A stretch of DNA of 64,000 nt from JAWXCE01 sp033764775 (GCA_033764775.1 JANRIQ010000023.1:1-64000); one strand, 5' to 3'. Positions 34,602 through 46,026 are shown, counted from the first letter of the stretch. Translations and numbers: made by a program. The notes: a model not told the origin generated them from the sequence alone.

Positions 34602-35678
34602 ATGCGGAACGGCGCGGCGAGACACAAGACCAGGTCGGAGGTCGTCGTGGTCATCGCCGCGTTGGCGGCGCTCGGAGGCGTAAGCCTGGATGCGTTGCTT
34701 CCCGGCGGACTGCGCTCGCTCCTATTCTCCGCGAACGGCGAGACGGTCGCAGCAAGAAACGTCTCCGTTCACTCCATCCCCGGGCATGTGCCCGCGCAGG
34801 CCGAGCATCTCTTCGCAGTCGGCAAAGGGCCGCGCGCCGACCGATATTTCGAGGCGGCCGAGCGTCCGGCGCCGTTCCGTCGCGGCGACATCTCGATGGC
34901 GTCCATGACGCCGTTTCGGTTCGGCGGCGCAGGAGAGGCGAGCGGGGTCTATGTGAACCGCGCGCTCAAAGGCGGGCGGGAGAGCGTGAAAACTTTAGCC
35001 CCCGTCGCGCCCGCGCCCGCGTCCGCCACGGACGCCGCGCCAGCTCACGGCGACCGCGCCACCGCCGCCCTGTTTTTCGCGACCAGCTACGCCTCCGACG
35101 CTATGATGGCCGCCGCGCCGCCGCCCGAGCCGGAGAAACCCGCGCCCGCTGGCGACGGCTGGGGGCGGCTCATCCAGGACGCGCGCATCTCGCCCGAGGA
35201 CGCGACGCTGTTCGGCGGTTTGACGGAGACAGAATTCCGCAACAAAGAGCTGCACTGCATGGCCACCGCGATTTATTTCGAGGCGCGTGGCGAACCGGTG
35301 CGCGGGCAGATGGCTGTCGCCCAGGTGGTCATGAACCGCGTGCGCAGCCCGTATTATCCGAAAACGATTTGCGGCGTCGTCTATCAGGGCAGCTTCAACC
35401 GCACAGGCTGCCAGTTCTCATTCACCTGCGACGGCATCCCGGACCGCGCGACGAACAAGGAGCAGTGGGCCAACTCCATGACCGTGGCCCAGCAGGTCAT
35501 CGCGCGCAAAGTGTGGGTGGACGAGGTGGGCTACGCAACGCACTACCACGCCACTTACGTCAATCCGAAATGGAAGAGCATGGTGAAGCGCGTGGCGCAG
35601 ATCGGCGTGCACATCTTCTACAAAGCGCCGTTCGCTGATCCGCAGCTCGCCTATGCGGACGCCCCGCAGCCGCTCTGA
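34602..35678 (+). CDS. cell wall hydrolase, SleB-like
   Basis: The C-terminal 150 residues are a Hydrolase_2 (SleB/CwlJ) domain: NKELHCMATAIYFEARGEP, GQMAVAQVVMNRVRSPYYP, TICGVVYQGS and GCQFSFTCDG, with the catalytic Glu in the first motif. The N-terminus has a membrane anchor (VVVVIAALAALGGVSLDALL) and a long Ala/Pro-rich linker, so the domain is periplasmic. It should cleave peptidoglycan during growth or division. The ATG has TAGGGAG upstream. It converges with the next gene. Confidence 0.92.
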   Translation: MRNGAARHKTRSEVVVVIAALAALGGVSLDALLPGGLRSLLFSANGETVAARNVSVHSIPGHVPAQAEHLFAVGKGPRADRYFEAAERPAPFRRGDISMASMTPFRFGGAGEASGVYVNRALKGGRESVKTLAPVAPAPASATDAAPAHGDRATAALFFATSYASDAMMAAAPPPEPEKPAPAGDGWGRLIQDARISPEDATLFGGLTETEFRNKELHCMATAIYFEARGEPVRGQMAVAQVVMNRVRSPYYPKTICGVVYQGSFNRTGCQFSFTCDGIPDRATNKEQWANSMTVAQQVIARKVWVDEVGYATHYHATYVNPKWKSMVKRVAQIGVHIFYKAPFADPQLAYADAPQPL

Positions 35679-35681
35679 CGC

Positions 35682-37079
35682 TTAAAACAGCTCGCACTCG
35701 CCGTGGCTCCACGACGTGCTGCAGATGGCGGCGGTCGCGATGATCTGGGAGAAATCCGCCCCCGATGCGCTGAGCGCCGCGCCGACGAGCGCGAACAGCC
35801 CGGCCGCCGCCGCGATGACCGGGGCGTACCAGATCCGCGCCAGCCGCACCGCGCCGCGCACTGCGCGAATGTTCTCCTCCGGCATGGCGAAGTGCGGTTC
35901 TCCGGGAATGAGCCGGGCTTTCGACTGCGCCCCGGGCGTGAAGCGGGCGATCGCGCTGGCGCCGCCCATCACGAGGCTCACGAACACAGGGGCGAGCGGC
36001 GCCAGGATCATGCCGGTCACGAACAAACCTTGCGTCCACGGCGCGGCGACGGCTCTCGCGGCGAGCGCGCGCCAGTCGAATGGCCGCTGCCCCACGGCCG
36101 TGAACAGCGCGTTGATGGCCTCCAGCGCGTTGGCGAGAAGCGCCGCGAGAAGAACGGCGAGGGCGAGAGCGACGACCGCCGCCGCGACCAGGCTCAACAC
36201 CGATAGCGCCAGCCCCGGCCATCCGCTCGCCCGTCCCGCGAGCGTTGACAGTCCCCGCGCGCTCGCCCATGAGAGCCAATCCACGCCGGCGTTGACTATG
36301 GGAATCATCACGAAAAACAGCAGCAGCACGAATGCGAATTCGCTGGCGACCGCGAATACGACGCCCGCGACGCCCGCGACCGCGATGGCGAACACGCCCG
36401 CACCCGCGAAGGCGAAAGTCAGCGCCAGGGCGAAGGCCAGCGCGAAGGCGATCATGGCGGCGAGGGCGACCGAACCCGCGCCGTAAAACTCGGACGATAT
36501 GGCGCTCGCCAGCACGAATGCGATGCCGAAGGCGGTGATCACAGCCACCCCGCCCAGCGCGATGTTCATCGTCATCGCTGCGATTTCGCGGTCGCCGCCC
36601 ATTTGGCCGAACAGGTTTTGCGCAAAGCGCACCAGCCGACGCAGCAGCGCATAGGCGAGAAAGCATCCCGCCACGGCCGCCGCTGCGAAGACGGCGAGCT
36701 CATAGACCGACACGACGCCCGTCGCCGCGCCGTTCACCGCCAGGGAGATCAAGAAAACCGACACGGGATAGATAAAGGCGAGCGCGAGGCACCGCTCGAA
36801 CGCTTGCGCGGAGAGCGGCGGTCCGAACCAGGCGTCGCACCACGCGCCGAAGCGGCGCAAACCAACGGCGAAAGCCGTTTGCGCGCTTGCCAAACCGAGG
36901 CGGGCGCGCAGGTCGGCGCGGTCATCGGGCGCTTGAAGTTGGCTAGCGACAGGACGGCTCGGAAACGGCAGCAGAAGCGCAAGAATCGCGGCGAGAACAA
37001 GAATGAGCGCCGTGGTGGCCCCGACCACGCCCCATCCCGGCCAAGCAATCAGCTTGACGCCTGACACGGCGCTCTCCAT
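35682..37079 (-). CDS. polytopic membrane protein of unknown function, Ala-rich
   Basis: A 465-aa protein with about 11 hydrophobic segments. Residues 210-250 are an almost unbroken Ala/Phe/Val run (IAFALAFALALTFAFAGAGV). Loops are short; a cytosolic loop near residues 380-400 carries Lys/Arg (GAQSKARLIPGEPHF). No motif of a known transporter was found. It ends three bases from the SleB-like gene stop and begins 131 bases downstream of the VOC gene stop on the same strand. It could be a small-molecule or lipid carrier; this is a guess. Confidence 0.6.
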   Translation of the reverse strand: MESAVSGVKLIAWPGWGVVGATTALILVLAAILALLLPFPSRPVASQLQAPDDRADLRARLGLASAQTAFAVGLRRFGAWCDAWFGPPLSAQAFERCLALAFIYPVSVFLISLAVNGAATGVVSVYELAVFAAAAVAGCFLAYALLRRLVRFAQNLFGQMGGDREIAAMTMNIALGGVAVITAFGIAFVLASAISSEFYGAGSVALAAMIAFALAFALALTFAFAGAGVFAIAVAGVAGVVFAVASEFAFVLLLFFVMIPIVNAGVDWLSWASARGLSTLAGRASGWPGLALSVLSLVAAAVVALALAVLLAALLANALEAINALFTAVGQRPFDWRALAARAVAAPWTQGLFVTGMILAPLAPVFVSLVMGGASAIARFTPGAQSKARLIPGEPHFAMPEENIRAVRGAVRLARIWYAPVIAAAAGLFALVGAALSASGADFSQIIATAAICSTSWSHGECELF

Positions 37080-37210
37080 GCATCGCCCCCGCCGTTGTAT
37101 GCCCTGTCCGCACCATGCGAAATGGTTCGCAGATATTCAAGCGCGGCATGCCGGCGCGCCCCTGGTTCAGGCTGCGCCCTGGCGGCGGCGACACAGCAAG
37201 CGCGGGAGTT

Positions 37211-37603
37211 TTACTGTGGGGCGTGGCAGACGGCCTCGACATTGTGGCCGTCCAGATCAAGAATGAAAGCGCCGTAGTAGTTGGCGTGGTATTGCGGGCG
37301 AACGCCCGGCGGACCGTTGTCCTTCGCGCCTTCGGTCAGCGCGATGCGATAGAACTCGTCCACCTGCGCGCGCGTCTCTGTGCGAAACGCGATGTGCGTT
37401 GGCGGTGTGGTTTTGCCCGTGCCCGCGAGCCAGAAATCCGGCTTGCCTTTGCGCCCGAACCCGCACGCCGGGTAGCCGCCCGGCATGGCGGCGGCGGGCA
37501 CGTCCATCAGCAACTCGATCTGTAATGGCGCGAGCACCTTGATATAGAAGGCTTTCGCACGCTCAAAGTCTCCGACGCCAAACCCGAAATGGTCGATGAT
37601 CAT
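37211..37603 (-). CDS. VOC (glyoxalase/bleomycin-resistance) family protein
   Basis: A 130-aa single-domain metal-binding protein. The two beta-alpha-beta-beta modules start at IIDHFGFGVGDFERAKAFY and PTHIAFRTETRAQVDEFYR; likely ligands are His4, His of PTHIAF and Glu of GHNVEAVCH. It does not resemble methylmalonyl-CoA epimerase in its N-terminus. It is 14 bases after mcd on the same strand, so it is the last gene of a ccr-mcd-VOC unit; a role in acyl-CoA metabolism or aldehyde removal is possible but unproven. Confidence 0.85.
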   Translation of the reverse strand: MIIDHFGFGVGDFERAKAFYIKVLAPLQIELLMDVPAAAMPGGYPACGFGRKGKPDFWLAGTGKTTPPTHIAFRTETRAQVDEFYRIALTEGAKDNGPPGVRPQYHANYYGAFILDLDGHNVEAVCHAPQ

Positions 37604-37616
37604 CGCCGCCCCGCGC

Positions 37617-39308
37617 CTAGTTGCGCAGCTCCAGCAAACGCCGCGCGATCACCTGCGCCTGAATTTCGGCCGCGCCCTCGAAGATGTTGAGGATGCGCGC
37701 GTCGCACAGCACGCGGCTCACGGGATACTCCAGCGCGAAGCCGTTGCCGCCGTGGATTTGCAGCGCGTTGTCCGCCGCCGCCCAGGCGACGCGGGCGCCT
37801 AGGAGTTTGGCCATGCCGGCTTCCAAATCGCAGCGGCGGCCCTGATCCTTCTCGCGCGCGGAGAAGTAGGTCAGTTGCCGGGCGATGAGGATTTCCGCCG
37901 CCATCATCACAATCTTGTCGGCGACGCGGGGGAAATTGATGATCGGCTTGCCGAACTGCGAGCGGTCGGTCGCGTATTTCACGGCCAGATCCATCGCCGC
38001 TTGCGCCACGCCGACAGCGCGCGCGGCCGTCTGGATGCGCGCCGCCTCGAAGGTCTCCATAAGCTGCTTGAAGCCCTCGCCCTCCTTTCCGCCGAGCAGG
38101 TTTGCCGCCGGTACAGGATAATTGTCGAAGGAGATGTCGTACTCTTTCATGCCGCGATAGCCGAGCACCTCGATCTCGCCGCCGGACATGCCCTCCGCCG
38201 GGAAGGGCGTCTCATCCGTGCCGCGCGGCTTTTCCGCCAGGAACATGGACAGGCCTTTATAGCCGCTCTCGGCCGGATTGGTGCGCGCGAGCACGGTCAT
38301 CACGTCGGCGCGCACCGGATGCGTGATCCAGGTCTTTTGCCCGGTGATGCGGTATGTGTCGCCGTCGCGCACGGCGCGGGTTTTCAGGCTGGCGAGGTCG
38401 GAGCCGGTATTGGGCTCGGTGAACACGGCGGTCGGCAGGATTTCGCCGGAGGCCAGCTTCGGCAACCAATAGGCCTTCTGCTCGTCGGTGCCGCCGCAGA
38501 GAATGAGTTCCGCCGCGATCTCCGTGCGGGTGCCGAGCGAGCCGACGCCGATATAGCCGCGCGACAACTCCTCGGAGACGAGGCACATGGCCTCCTTGCT
38601 GAGGCCGAGGCCGCCATACTCCTCGGGGATGGTGAGGCCGAACACGCCGAGCTCGCTCATCTTAGCGATGATGTCGAGCGGGATGTAATCGTTTTTCAGG
38701 TGCCATTCGTGCGCGTGCGGGTTCACCTCCGCCTCGCAGAAGCGGCGCATCTCCTCGCGCATGGCTTCGAGCGTTTCGTCGAGGCCGCTGTCGCCTGCGA
38801 TGGAGGAGGCGTCGAGCTGGCGGATCAGGGCGATGGCGCGCGCCCGGTTTTCTGGCGTGTTGCCGGTCTCAATGAGCGGCTTGGCCGCGGCGGCGAACCG
38901 CTCGACCTCGGCCTGAGACAGTCCGAGCGCGGTGGGGCGCAGGATTTCGCCCTGGCTCATGGGAATGCCGCCGACGATCTGCGCGGCGTACTCGCCCGCG
39001 CCGACGTGAATGAGCACGCGCTCCAGCTCCCCGAAACGCCCCTCTCCGCTCAGGCGCTCGGCGTAAGCGGACATCTGTCGCATCGAGGCTGCATAGGTCG
39101 CGAGCCAAGCGAGGCCGTGGGCGGCGTGCTGTTCGCGCTCGATGGCGGCGGCGTCAGGGCGCCCGTCTTTCATCAGATGCGCCGCCAGTTTGGATGTGGC
39201 GGCCGCCAGCAGAGAGTCGGCCGCGTCGGCGGCGGACGCAAGCAAGGGCAATAGATCGAATGACTCAGCGCGCGTGTGTGGGCGCTCCAGTTCCATCGCG
39301 ACAGTCAT
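37617..39308 (-). CDS. mcd: (2S)-methylsuccinyl-CoA dehydrogenase
   Basis: Mcd oxidises methylsuccinyl-CoA to mesaconyl-CoA in the ethylmalonyl-CoA pathway. The C-terminal 400 residues are an acyl-CoA dehydrogenase: LTIPEEYGGLGLS, FTEPNTGSDLASL, GQKTWITHPVRADVMTVLART, and QIHGGNGFALEYPVSRVLCDARILNIFEGAAEIQ-type ending (QIHGGNGFALEYPVSR). The extra N-terminal domain of about 150 residues, giving 563 aa, is the distinguishing feature of Mcd over ordinary acyl-CoA dehydrogenases. AAGGAGG lies just before the ATG. It follows ccr by 99 bases, which fixes its pathway. Confidence 0.94.
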   Translation of the reverse strand: MTVAMELERPHTRAESFDLLPLLASAADAADSLLAAATSKLAAHLMKDGRPDAAAIEREQHAAHGLAWLATYAASMRQMSAYAERLSGEGRFGELERVLIHVGAGEYAAQIVGGIPMSQGEILRPTALGLSQAEVERFAAAAKPLIETGNTPENRARAIALIRQLDASSIAGDSGLDETLEAMREEMRRFCEAEVNPHAHEWHLKNDYIPLDIIAKMSELGVFGLTIPEEYGGLGLSKEAMCLVSEELSRGYIGVGSLGTRTEIAAELILCGGTDEQKAYWLPKLASGEILPTAVFTEPNTGSDLASLKTRAVRDGDTYRITGQKTWITHPVRADVMTVLARTNPAESGYKGLSMFLAEKPRGTDETPFPAEGMSGGEIEVLGYRGMKEYDISFDNYPVPAANLLGGKEGEGFKQLMETFEAARIQTAARAVGVAQAAMDLAVKYATDRSQFGKPIINFPRVADKIVMMAAEILIARQLTYFSAREKDQGRRCDLEAGMAKLLGARVAWAAADNALQIHGGNGFALEYPVSRVLCDARILNIFEGAAEIQAQVIARRLLELRN

Positions 39309-39407
39309 GCTTTCCTCCTTGGCTTGCGCCAGCGCTTACGCGCAATTCAGGCTTTTGGTTCGCCCCGCTCATCATTGGCGGCGCGGAAGGCGCAGGGGCG
39401 GCGGCCG

Positions 39408-40709
<1,302 letters not shown>

Positions 40710-41053
40710 GCTCTCAACTCCCTGACCGGCGCCCATGGCATGCTCGAGCCAGAAGCGACGATATTGCTCCCAATAGACCCACCACCAGTCCAGCGTCCAC
40801 ATGCGTCCATCCTGATGCGACGCCCATGGCTCGAGGCTATCGCGTTTGCGGCCGCATCTGACAAATTTACAGGCATGGTTGGGCATCTCTTTCCGCAATG
40901 CAAGATATTTCCGCAGCGCACCAAAGTCTGAGGGGCGGCGGCGCGTCTTGCCGATCTCTCCGCGCTCTGCTAATTTTTACAAACAATAACAACACGGCGG
41001 CAGTGGTGAGCGAAACGGAGCCAAAAAAAGGCGTGGCCAAGGAGAAAAGCGGC
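40710..41053. promoter_or_regulatory. divergent intergenic region between ccr and the Sel1 gene
   Basis: This 344-base gap should hold the promoters of both ccr (leftward) and the envelope locus (rightward). On the ccr side an open stretch from the ATG at 40802, with AGGA seven bases upstream, would encode MWTLDWWWVYWEQYRRFW and continue in frame into Ccr. On the right, in-frame GTG codons at 41003 and 41006 could extend the Sel1 protein. No terminator or clear operator was found. Confidence 0.5.
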
Positions 41054-41530
41054 ATGGTCGTCGCTTTCGCCATCTGGATCGTCATTCTGCTGGCGATCGT
41101 CGCGGCCCTGCCCGGCAAGCCTCCCGGGGTGCGTTCCGCGATGCTGAACGGGGACTATGACGCCGCCTATGCGCGGCTTCTGAAAGCCGCCGACGCCGGC
41201 GACGCCACCGCCAAGAACGCCATCGGCAACATGTATTATCTCGGCCTCGGCCGCCATCAGGATTTTAAATTGGCGCGCGAGTGGTATTTCAAGGCGGCGC
41301 TCGCCGGGAACGCCGCCGCCTGCGTCAACGCGGGCCATCTCTACAGCCAAGGGCTCGGCGTGCCCAAGGACATCATGCGCACCTATGGCTGGTTCGTGCA
41401 CGCGAAGAAGGCCGGCAGCACCGAGGCGGACAACTACCTTCGCGAAATCCTCGGCGGCTTCGAGGTGGTGCCCAACATGATGCAGCGCTCCATGGAGCTG
41501 TATCCAACGGTGGCGGCGCTCACCAAATGA
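41054..41530 (+). CDS. membrane-anchored Sel1-repeat protein
   Basis: From the ATG at 41054, with GGAG nine bases upstream, the protein is 158 aa. One N-terminal membrane helix (MVVAFAIWIVILLAIVAALPG) precedes about three Sel1-type helical repeats: AYARLLKAADAGDATAKNAIG, EWYFKAALAGNAAACVNAGH and YGWFVHAKKAGSTEADNYL. Sel1 repeats are protein-interaction scaffolds, often assembling envelope complexes. The repeats should face the periplasm. The stop overlaps the start of the channel gene (ATGA), so it belongs to that operon. Confidence 0.85.
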   Translation: MVVAFAIWIVILLAIVAALPGKPPGVRSAMLNGDYDAAYARLLKAADAGDATAKNAIGNMYYLGLGRHQDFKLAREWYFKAALAGNAAACVNAGHLYSQGLGVPKDIMRTYGWFVHAKKAGSTEADNYLREILGGFEVVPNMMQRSMELYPTVAALTK

Positions 41531-42189
41531 ACGGCGTTACAATATCGAGGCCCGGCGATCACAGCTACACGCTCGCCTGGATGATTTTCGCCGGCGCGGT
41601 ATTTTTTGCGCTGTTCGTATCGTGGGACATGGGCTTTATCCAGGCTATGCTTGCGACCGACAGTAGTTATCTGTCCGGCGTTAGCATCCTGCTTTTCGCC
41701 GCCTTTTCCGCCCACGCGATATTTCACATCGTCGAGAATTCCCGCGCGATCCATTTCGCTGAGGCCGCCCTTTCGGAGAGGCCCAACGACGAGCCCCCTC
41801 CTAAGCTGCTGCGGGCCTACCTGAACGATATTCGCGCAGGCGGCAAAGTCATCGAAATTTATGCGGATCAGCTCCGCGCGCCGGTCGAACTCGGATGGTT
41901 CATCATTGATCTGCTTATCAAGTTGGGTCTCATCGGCACGATCATCGGCTTCATCATGATTTTGGTGTCGTTGACCGCTGGGCCACTGCCAGGAGCCTCC
42001 GACATCCAACGCCTGCTCGTCACGCTCGGCGGCGGCATGGGCACCGCGCTCTACACCACCCTGGCGGGCCTCGTCGCGGCAAGCCTGCTGGCCGTGCAGT
42101 ACATCATGCTCGGCCGCTGCGTGGAGCGGCTCATCGGCGCGCTCATCCGATTGGAGGCCCGCTCCCCTGCCACCGGCGCGGCTTCATGA
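41527..42189 (+). CDS. MotA/TolQ/ExbB-type proton channel protein
   Basis: A 220-aa membrane protein with four helices: about 14-36, 46-66, 118-145 and 158-188. The third, LIKLGLIGTIIGFIMILVSL, and fourth, LLVTLGGGMGTALYTTLAGLV, match the paired pore helices of the family, with conserved Gly-Thr and a polar Thr-Thr in the pore face. The cytoplasmic loop is short (about 50 residues), unlike flagellar MotA. It starts on the Sel1 stop and its own stop overlaps the next start, so subunits are made together. Such channels turn proton flow into mechanical work on periplasmic partners. Confidence 0.88.
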   Translation: MNGVTISRPGDHSYTLAWMIFAGAVFFALFVSWDMGFIQAMLATDSSYLSGVSILLFAAFSAHAIFHIVENSRAIHFAEAALSERPNDEPPPKLLRAYLNDIRAGGKVIEIYADQLRAPVELGWFIIDLLIKLGLIGTIIGFIMILVSLTAGPLPGASDIQRLLVTLGGGMGTALYTTLAGLVAASLLAVQYIMLGRCVERLIGALIRLEARSPATGAAS

Positions 42190-42812
42190 CGATCCGGGTC
42201 GGCGGCGGCGGCGGTATGCGGAACCGCCAATCAGACATTTTCACAGACCTGCTGTTCAACATCCTGCTCGGCGTGATGATGCTGTTCCTCATCGCGCTTG
42301 TTTACATCCAGCCGGAGAAGCCCAGCGGTAAAATCGACCTGGACGCGCAGTACGTCATCACCATCACGTGGCCCGATAACAACCCGGACGACGTCGACAC
42401 CTGGGTGCAGGACCCGACCGGCGACGTCGCCTGGTTCAAGCGCAAGAATGTGGGGTTGCTGCACCTCGACCGCGACGACCGCGGCATGCGCGAGGACACG
42501 ATGCAGATCGGCGGCCAAACCGTGCAGAACCCGCTCAACCAGGAGATCACCACCATCCGCGGGGTCGTACCCGGCGATTACACGGTCAATGTGCACTATT
42601 ACGAAACGGACACGAAAGAACCCGTTGAGGTTTCGGTGCGTCTCGCGCGCGTAAACCCCGTGTATGAAATCGTTTATTACGGAAAAGTCGTATTGACGCA
42701 GAAGGGGTCGGAAGAGACGGCGGTGCGCTTCACAATCGCGCCGGACGGCCGCATCACGGATGTGAATCGCTTGCCGAAATCTCTCGTCGCTTTCATCAAC
42801 CCCGAAAAATAA
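42186..42812 (+). CDS. ExbD/TolR/MotB-like partner with unusual periplasmic domain
   Basis: A 208-aa protein. A short cytoplasmic start (MTIRVGGGGGMRNRQSD) precedes one membrane helix, FTDLLFNILLGVMMLFLIALV, whose leading Asp is where ExbD, TolR and MotB carry their proton-binding Asp. The periplasmic part (about 165 residues) is not the ExbD fold: it has VITITWPDNNPDDVDTWVQD and VPGDYTVNVHYYETD, a beta-sandwich pattern like DUF2135 or carboxypeptidase-regulatory domains. It overlaps the channel gene by four bases. Together the two form a predicted proton-driven motor. Confidence 0.82.
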   Translation: MTIRVGGGGGMRNRQSDIFTDLLFNILLGVMMLFLIALVYIQPEKPSGKIDLDAQYVITITWPDNNPDDVDTWVQDPTGDVAWFKRKNVGLLHLDRDDRGMREDTMQIGGQTVQNPLNQEITTIRGVVPGDYTVNVHYYETDTKEPVEVSVRLARVNPVYEIVYYGKVVLTQKGSEETAVRFTIAPDGRITDVNRLPKSLVAFINPEK

Positions 42813-42848
42813 TCAAGCGCCGCCTCCCGGCGCAGTCTAGGGAACGTC

Positions 42849-43346
42849 ATGGAGAGTATGGGTATCGCCGGCCTTATCGCCGCCTATGTGGCCTTGGCCA
42901 TCGTTTTGCTGTGCTTGCTGCTGTATGCGCGCCTGCCCTGGTGGGTGAAAGGCGCGGCCATTGCGGCGGTTTCGGCCTTCTACTACGCGAGCTATGTCAG
43001 CTATCCGAAGCTGCTCGGCTGGCCGACGCCGTACGGTCTCCCGCAAAGGGTGTACATCGTCGCGGTCACCGTCGAGGAGCCAGAGGCGATTTACTTTTGG
43101 GCGCGCGACCTCACCCAGGGCCTGCGCGTCACCCGCCCTCGGGCTTACAAGCTGCCCTACACCAAAAAGCTGCATGAGAAGGTGGAGAACGTCACCCGCA
43201 AACTCCGCCGCGCCATCCCGGTCATCGGCGAGTTGAGCGGCGGCAACGTAGGACCAGACGGCGGCGAGGGCGTGTTTTCGACGCCCTCGGACATTGAGTT
43301 GAATTTCATCGACGCGCCGGAGGCTCTCATCCCCGGCAAGGAATGA
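42849..43346 (+). CDS. two-helix membrane protein of the ExbB/ExbD-like locus
   Basis: A 165-aa protein with two N-terminal membrane helices (IAGLIAAYVALAIVLLCLLLY and GAAIAAVSAFYYASYVSY) and a soluble C-terminal part of about 110 residues, including VYIVAVTVEEPEAIYFWARDL. No family recognised. It follows the ExbD-like gene by 36 bases on the same strand and is therefore likely an accessory subunit. An ATG three codons in is an alternative start. Confidence 0.75.
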   Translation: MESMGIAGLIAAYVALAIVLLCLLLYARLPWWVKGAAIAAVSAFYYASYVSYPKLLGWPTPYGLPQRVYIVAVTVEEPEAIYFWARDLTQGLRVTRPRAYKLPYTKKLHEKVENVTRKLRRAIPVIGELSGGNVGPDGGEGVFSTPSDIELNFIDAPEALIPGKE

Positions 43347-43358
43347 GCGCGTTCGGCG

Positions 43359-44183
43359 TCACCGGTCGCGGATGAAGTCGAAGCGCGAGTAGCAATCGCG
43401 GCTCGGCAGGTTGCTTTTGCCTGCGATGGCGTTGGCGAGCGCCTCGCTCAAATTCGCATCCGCATCCTTGCTGTGCACGCCGATCAGCATAAGCGGACGC
43501 TGGAAGCTCGTGTCCGTTTGCTCCACTGCGCCCGGGCAGCCTTGATATTGACCGAGATTGAGCATCCACACGGGAGTTTCGGGCGCGACCACCTCTTTCA
43601 GCCAGCCGGCGGAGGCCCTCGCGCGAGCCTCGGCGCGGGCAATCTCCGCCTCGCTTTGCCCTTCCTGGGACGCGGCGCCGACGGCGATCACGTCGCTCGC
43701 TTTGGTGAGCACGTCGCGCACCTCGCGGATGAAAATGCGCGCGATCAGGTCGGCGTCCGTGAGCGTCTCGGCGCCCTTGACCACCTCGGTGGTGCTGCCC
43801 TTCACCCAGTTGTAGTCCTTTGTGAGAATGAGCACATCGAACGCGGCTTTGCGGCCGGCGGCGTCCACCCCTTCGATGGGGAATACGACCGTGTCGCCTT
43901 TCCGCTCGGTGACGACCGCGACCTTTTCAGGCTGCGGGGGCGGCGCCGGGGCCGGTTCGGGAGCCGGTTCGGGCGCGGGCGCCGCCACCTCGACCGGCTT
44001 GGGCGCGACGATCCACGGATCGAAATAGCCCGGCTGCAGCATCAGGATCACGCCCGCAGTCACGGCGCCAAGGCCGATGATCGAGCCGATCGTCCGCAGA
44101 AAATTCGTCCACCACCAGAAGAAGCCGTACCGGTCGCGCTCTTCTTTCTCGTTGTCTTTCACCTTGTACTGATACTCGGCCAT
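43359..44183 (-). CDS. inner-membrane-anchored protein with OmpA-like periplasmic domain
   Basis: A 274-aa protein: basic cytoplasmic start, one membrane helix at about 30-50 (FLRTIGSIIGLGAVTAGVIL), a Pro/Ala/Glu linker (VEVAAPAPEPAPEPAPAP), then a periplasmic domain. In it, DVIAVGAASQEGQSEAEIA and RAEARARASAGWLKEVV recall the peptidoglycan-binding OmpA/MotB C-terminal fold, though the match is remote. It converges with the two-helix protein gene, 12 bases apart. Its layout is that of a MotB or Pal-like cell-wall anchor, fitting the neighbouring channel. Confidence 0.75.
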   Translation of the reverse strand: MAEYQYKVKDNEKEERDRYGFFWWWTNFLRTIGSIIGLGAVTAGVILMLQPGYFDPWIVAPKPVEVAAPAPEPAPEPAPAPPPQPEKVAVVTERKGDTVVFPIEGVDAAGRKAAFDVLILTKDYNWVKGSTTEVVKGAETLTDADLIARIFIREVRDVLTKASDVIAVGAASQEGQSEAEIARAEARARASAGWLKEVVAPETPVWMLNLGQYQGCPGAVEQTDTSFQRPLMLIGVHSKDADANLSEALANAIAGKSNLPSRDCYSRFDFIRDR

Positions 44184-44370
44184 GCCAACCCCCAAAGCCT
44201 CACGATATGTGCGCAACCCCATTTCCGCGCACGCATACGCTCTATCGCACTGCTGCGGACTTTACCATTCGTTATGTTTCGCCGCTACGACAGCGGCGCC
44301 GGGTAAGGGCATGACAAACATCGCCGGGAGCGCTAGAACGGGCATGAAACAGCTTTAGAAAAGTTAAGCC

Positions 44371-46000
<1,630 letters not shown>

Positions 46001-46026
<26 letters not shown>

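Noticed and set aside
37211..37603. Methylmalonyl/ethylmalonyl-CoA epimerase
   Set aside because: The N-terminal module and ligand pattern do not match the epimerase subfamily; only general VOC membership is supported.
41527..44183. Tol-Pal, TonB-ExbBD, flagellar Mot or Zorya defence system
   Set aside because: No TolA/TolB/Pal, TonB, FliG-interacting loop, or ZorC/ZorD helicase-nuclease genes accompany the channel pair, and the stator's periplasmic domain differs from these systems.
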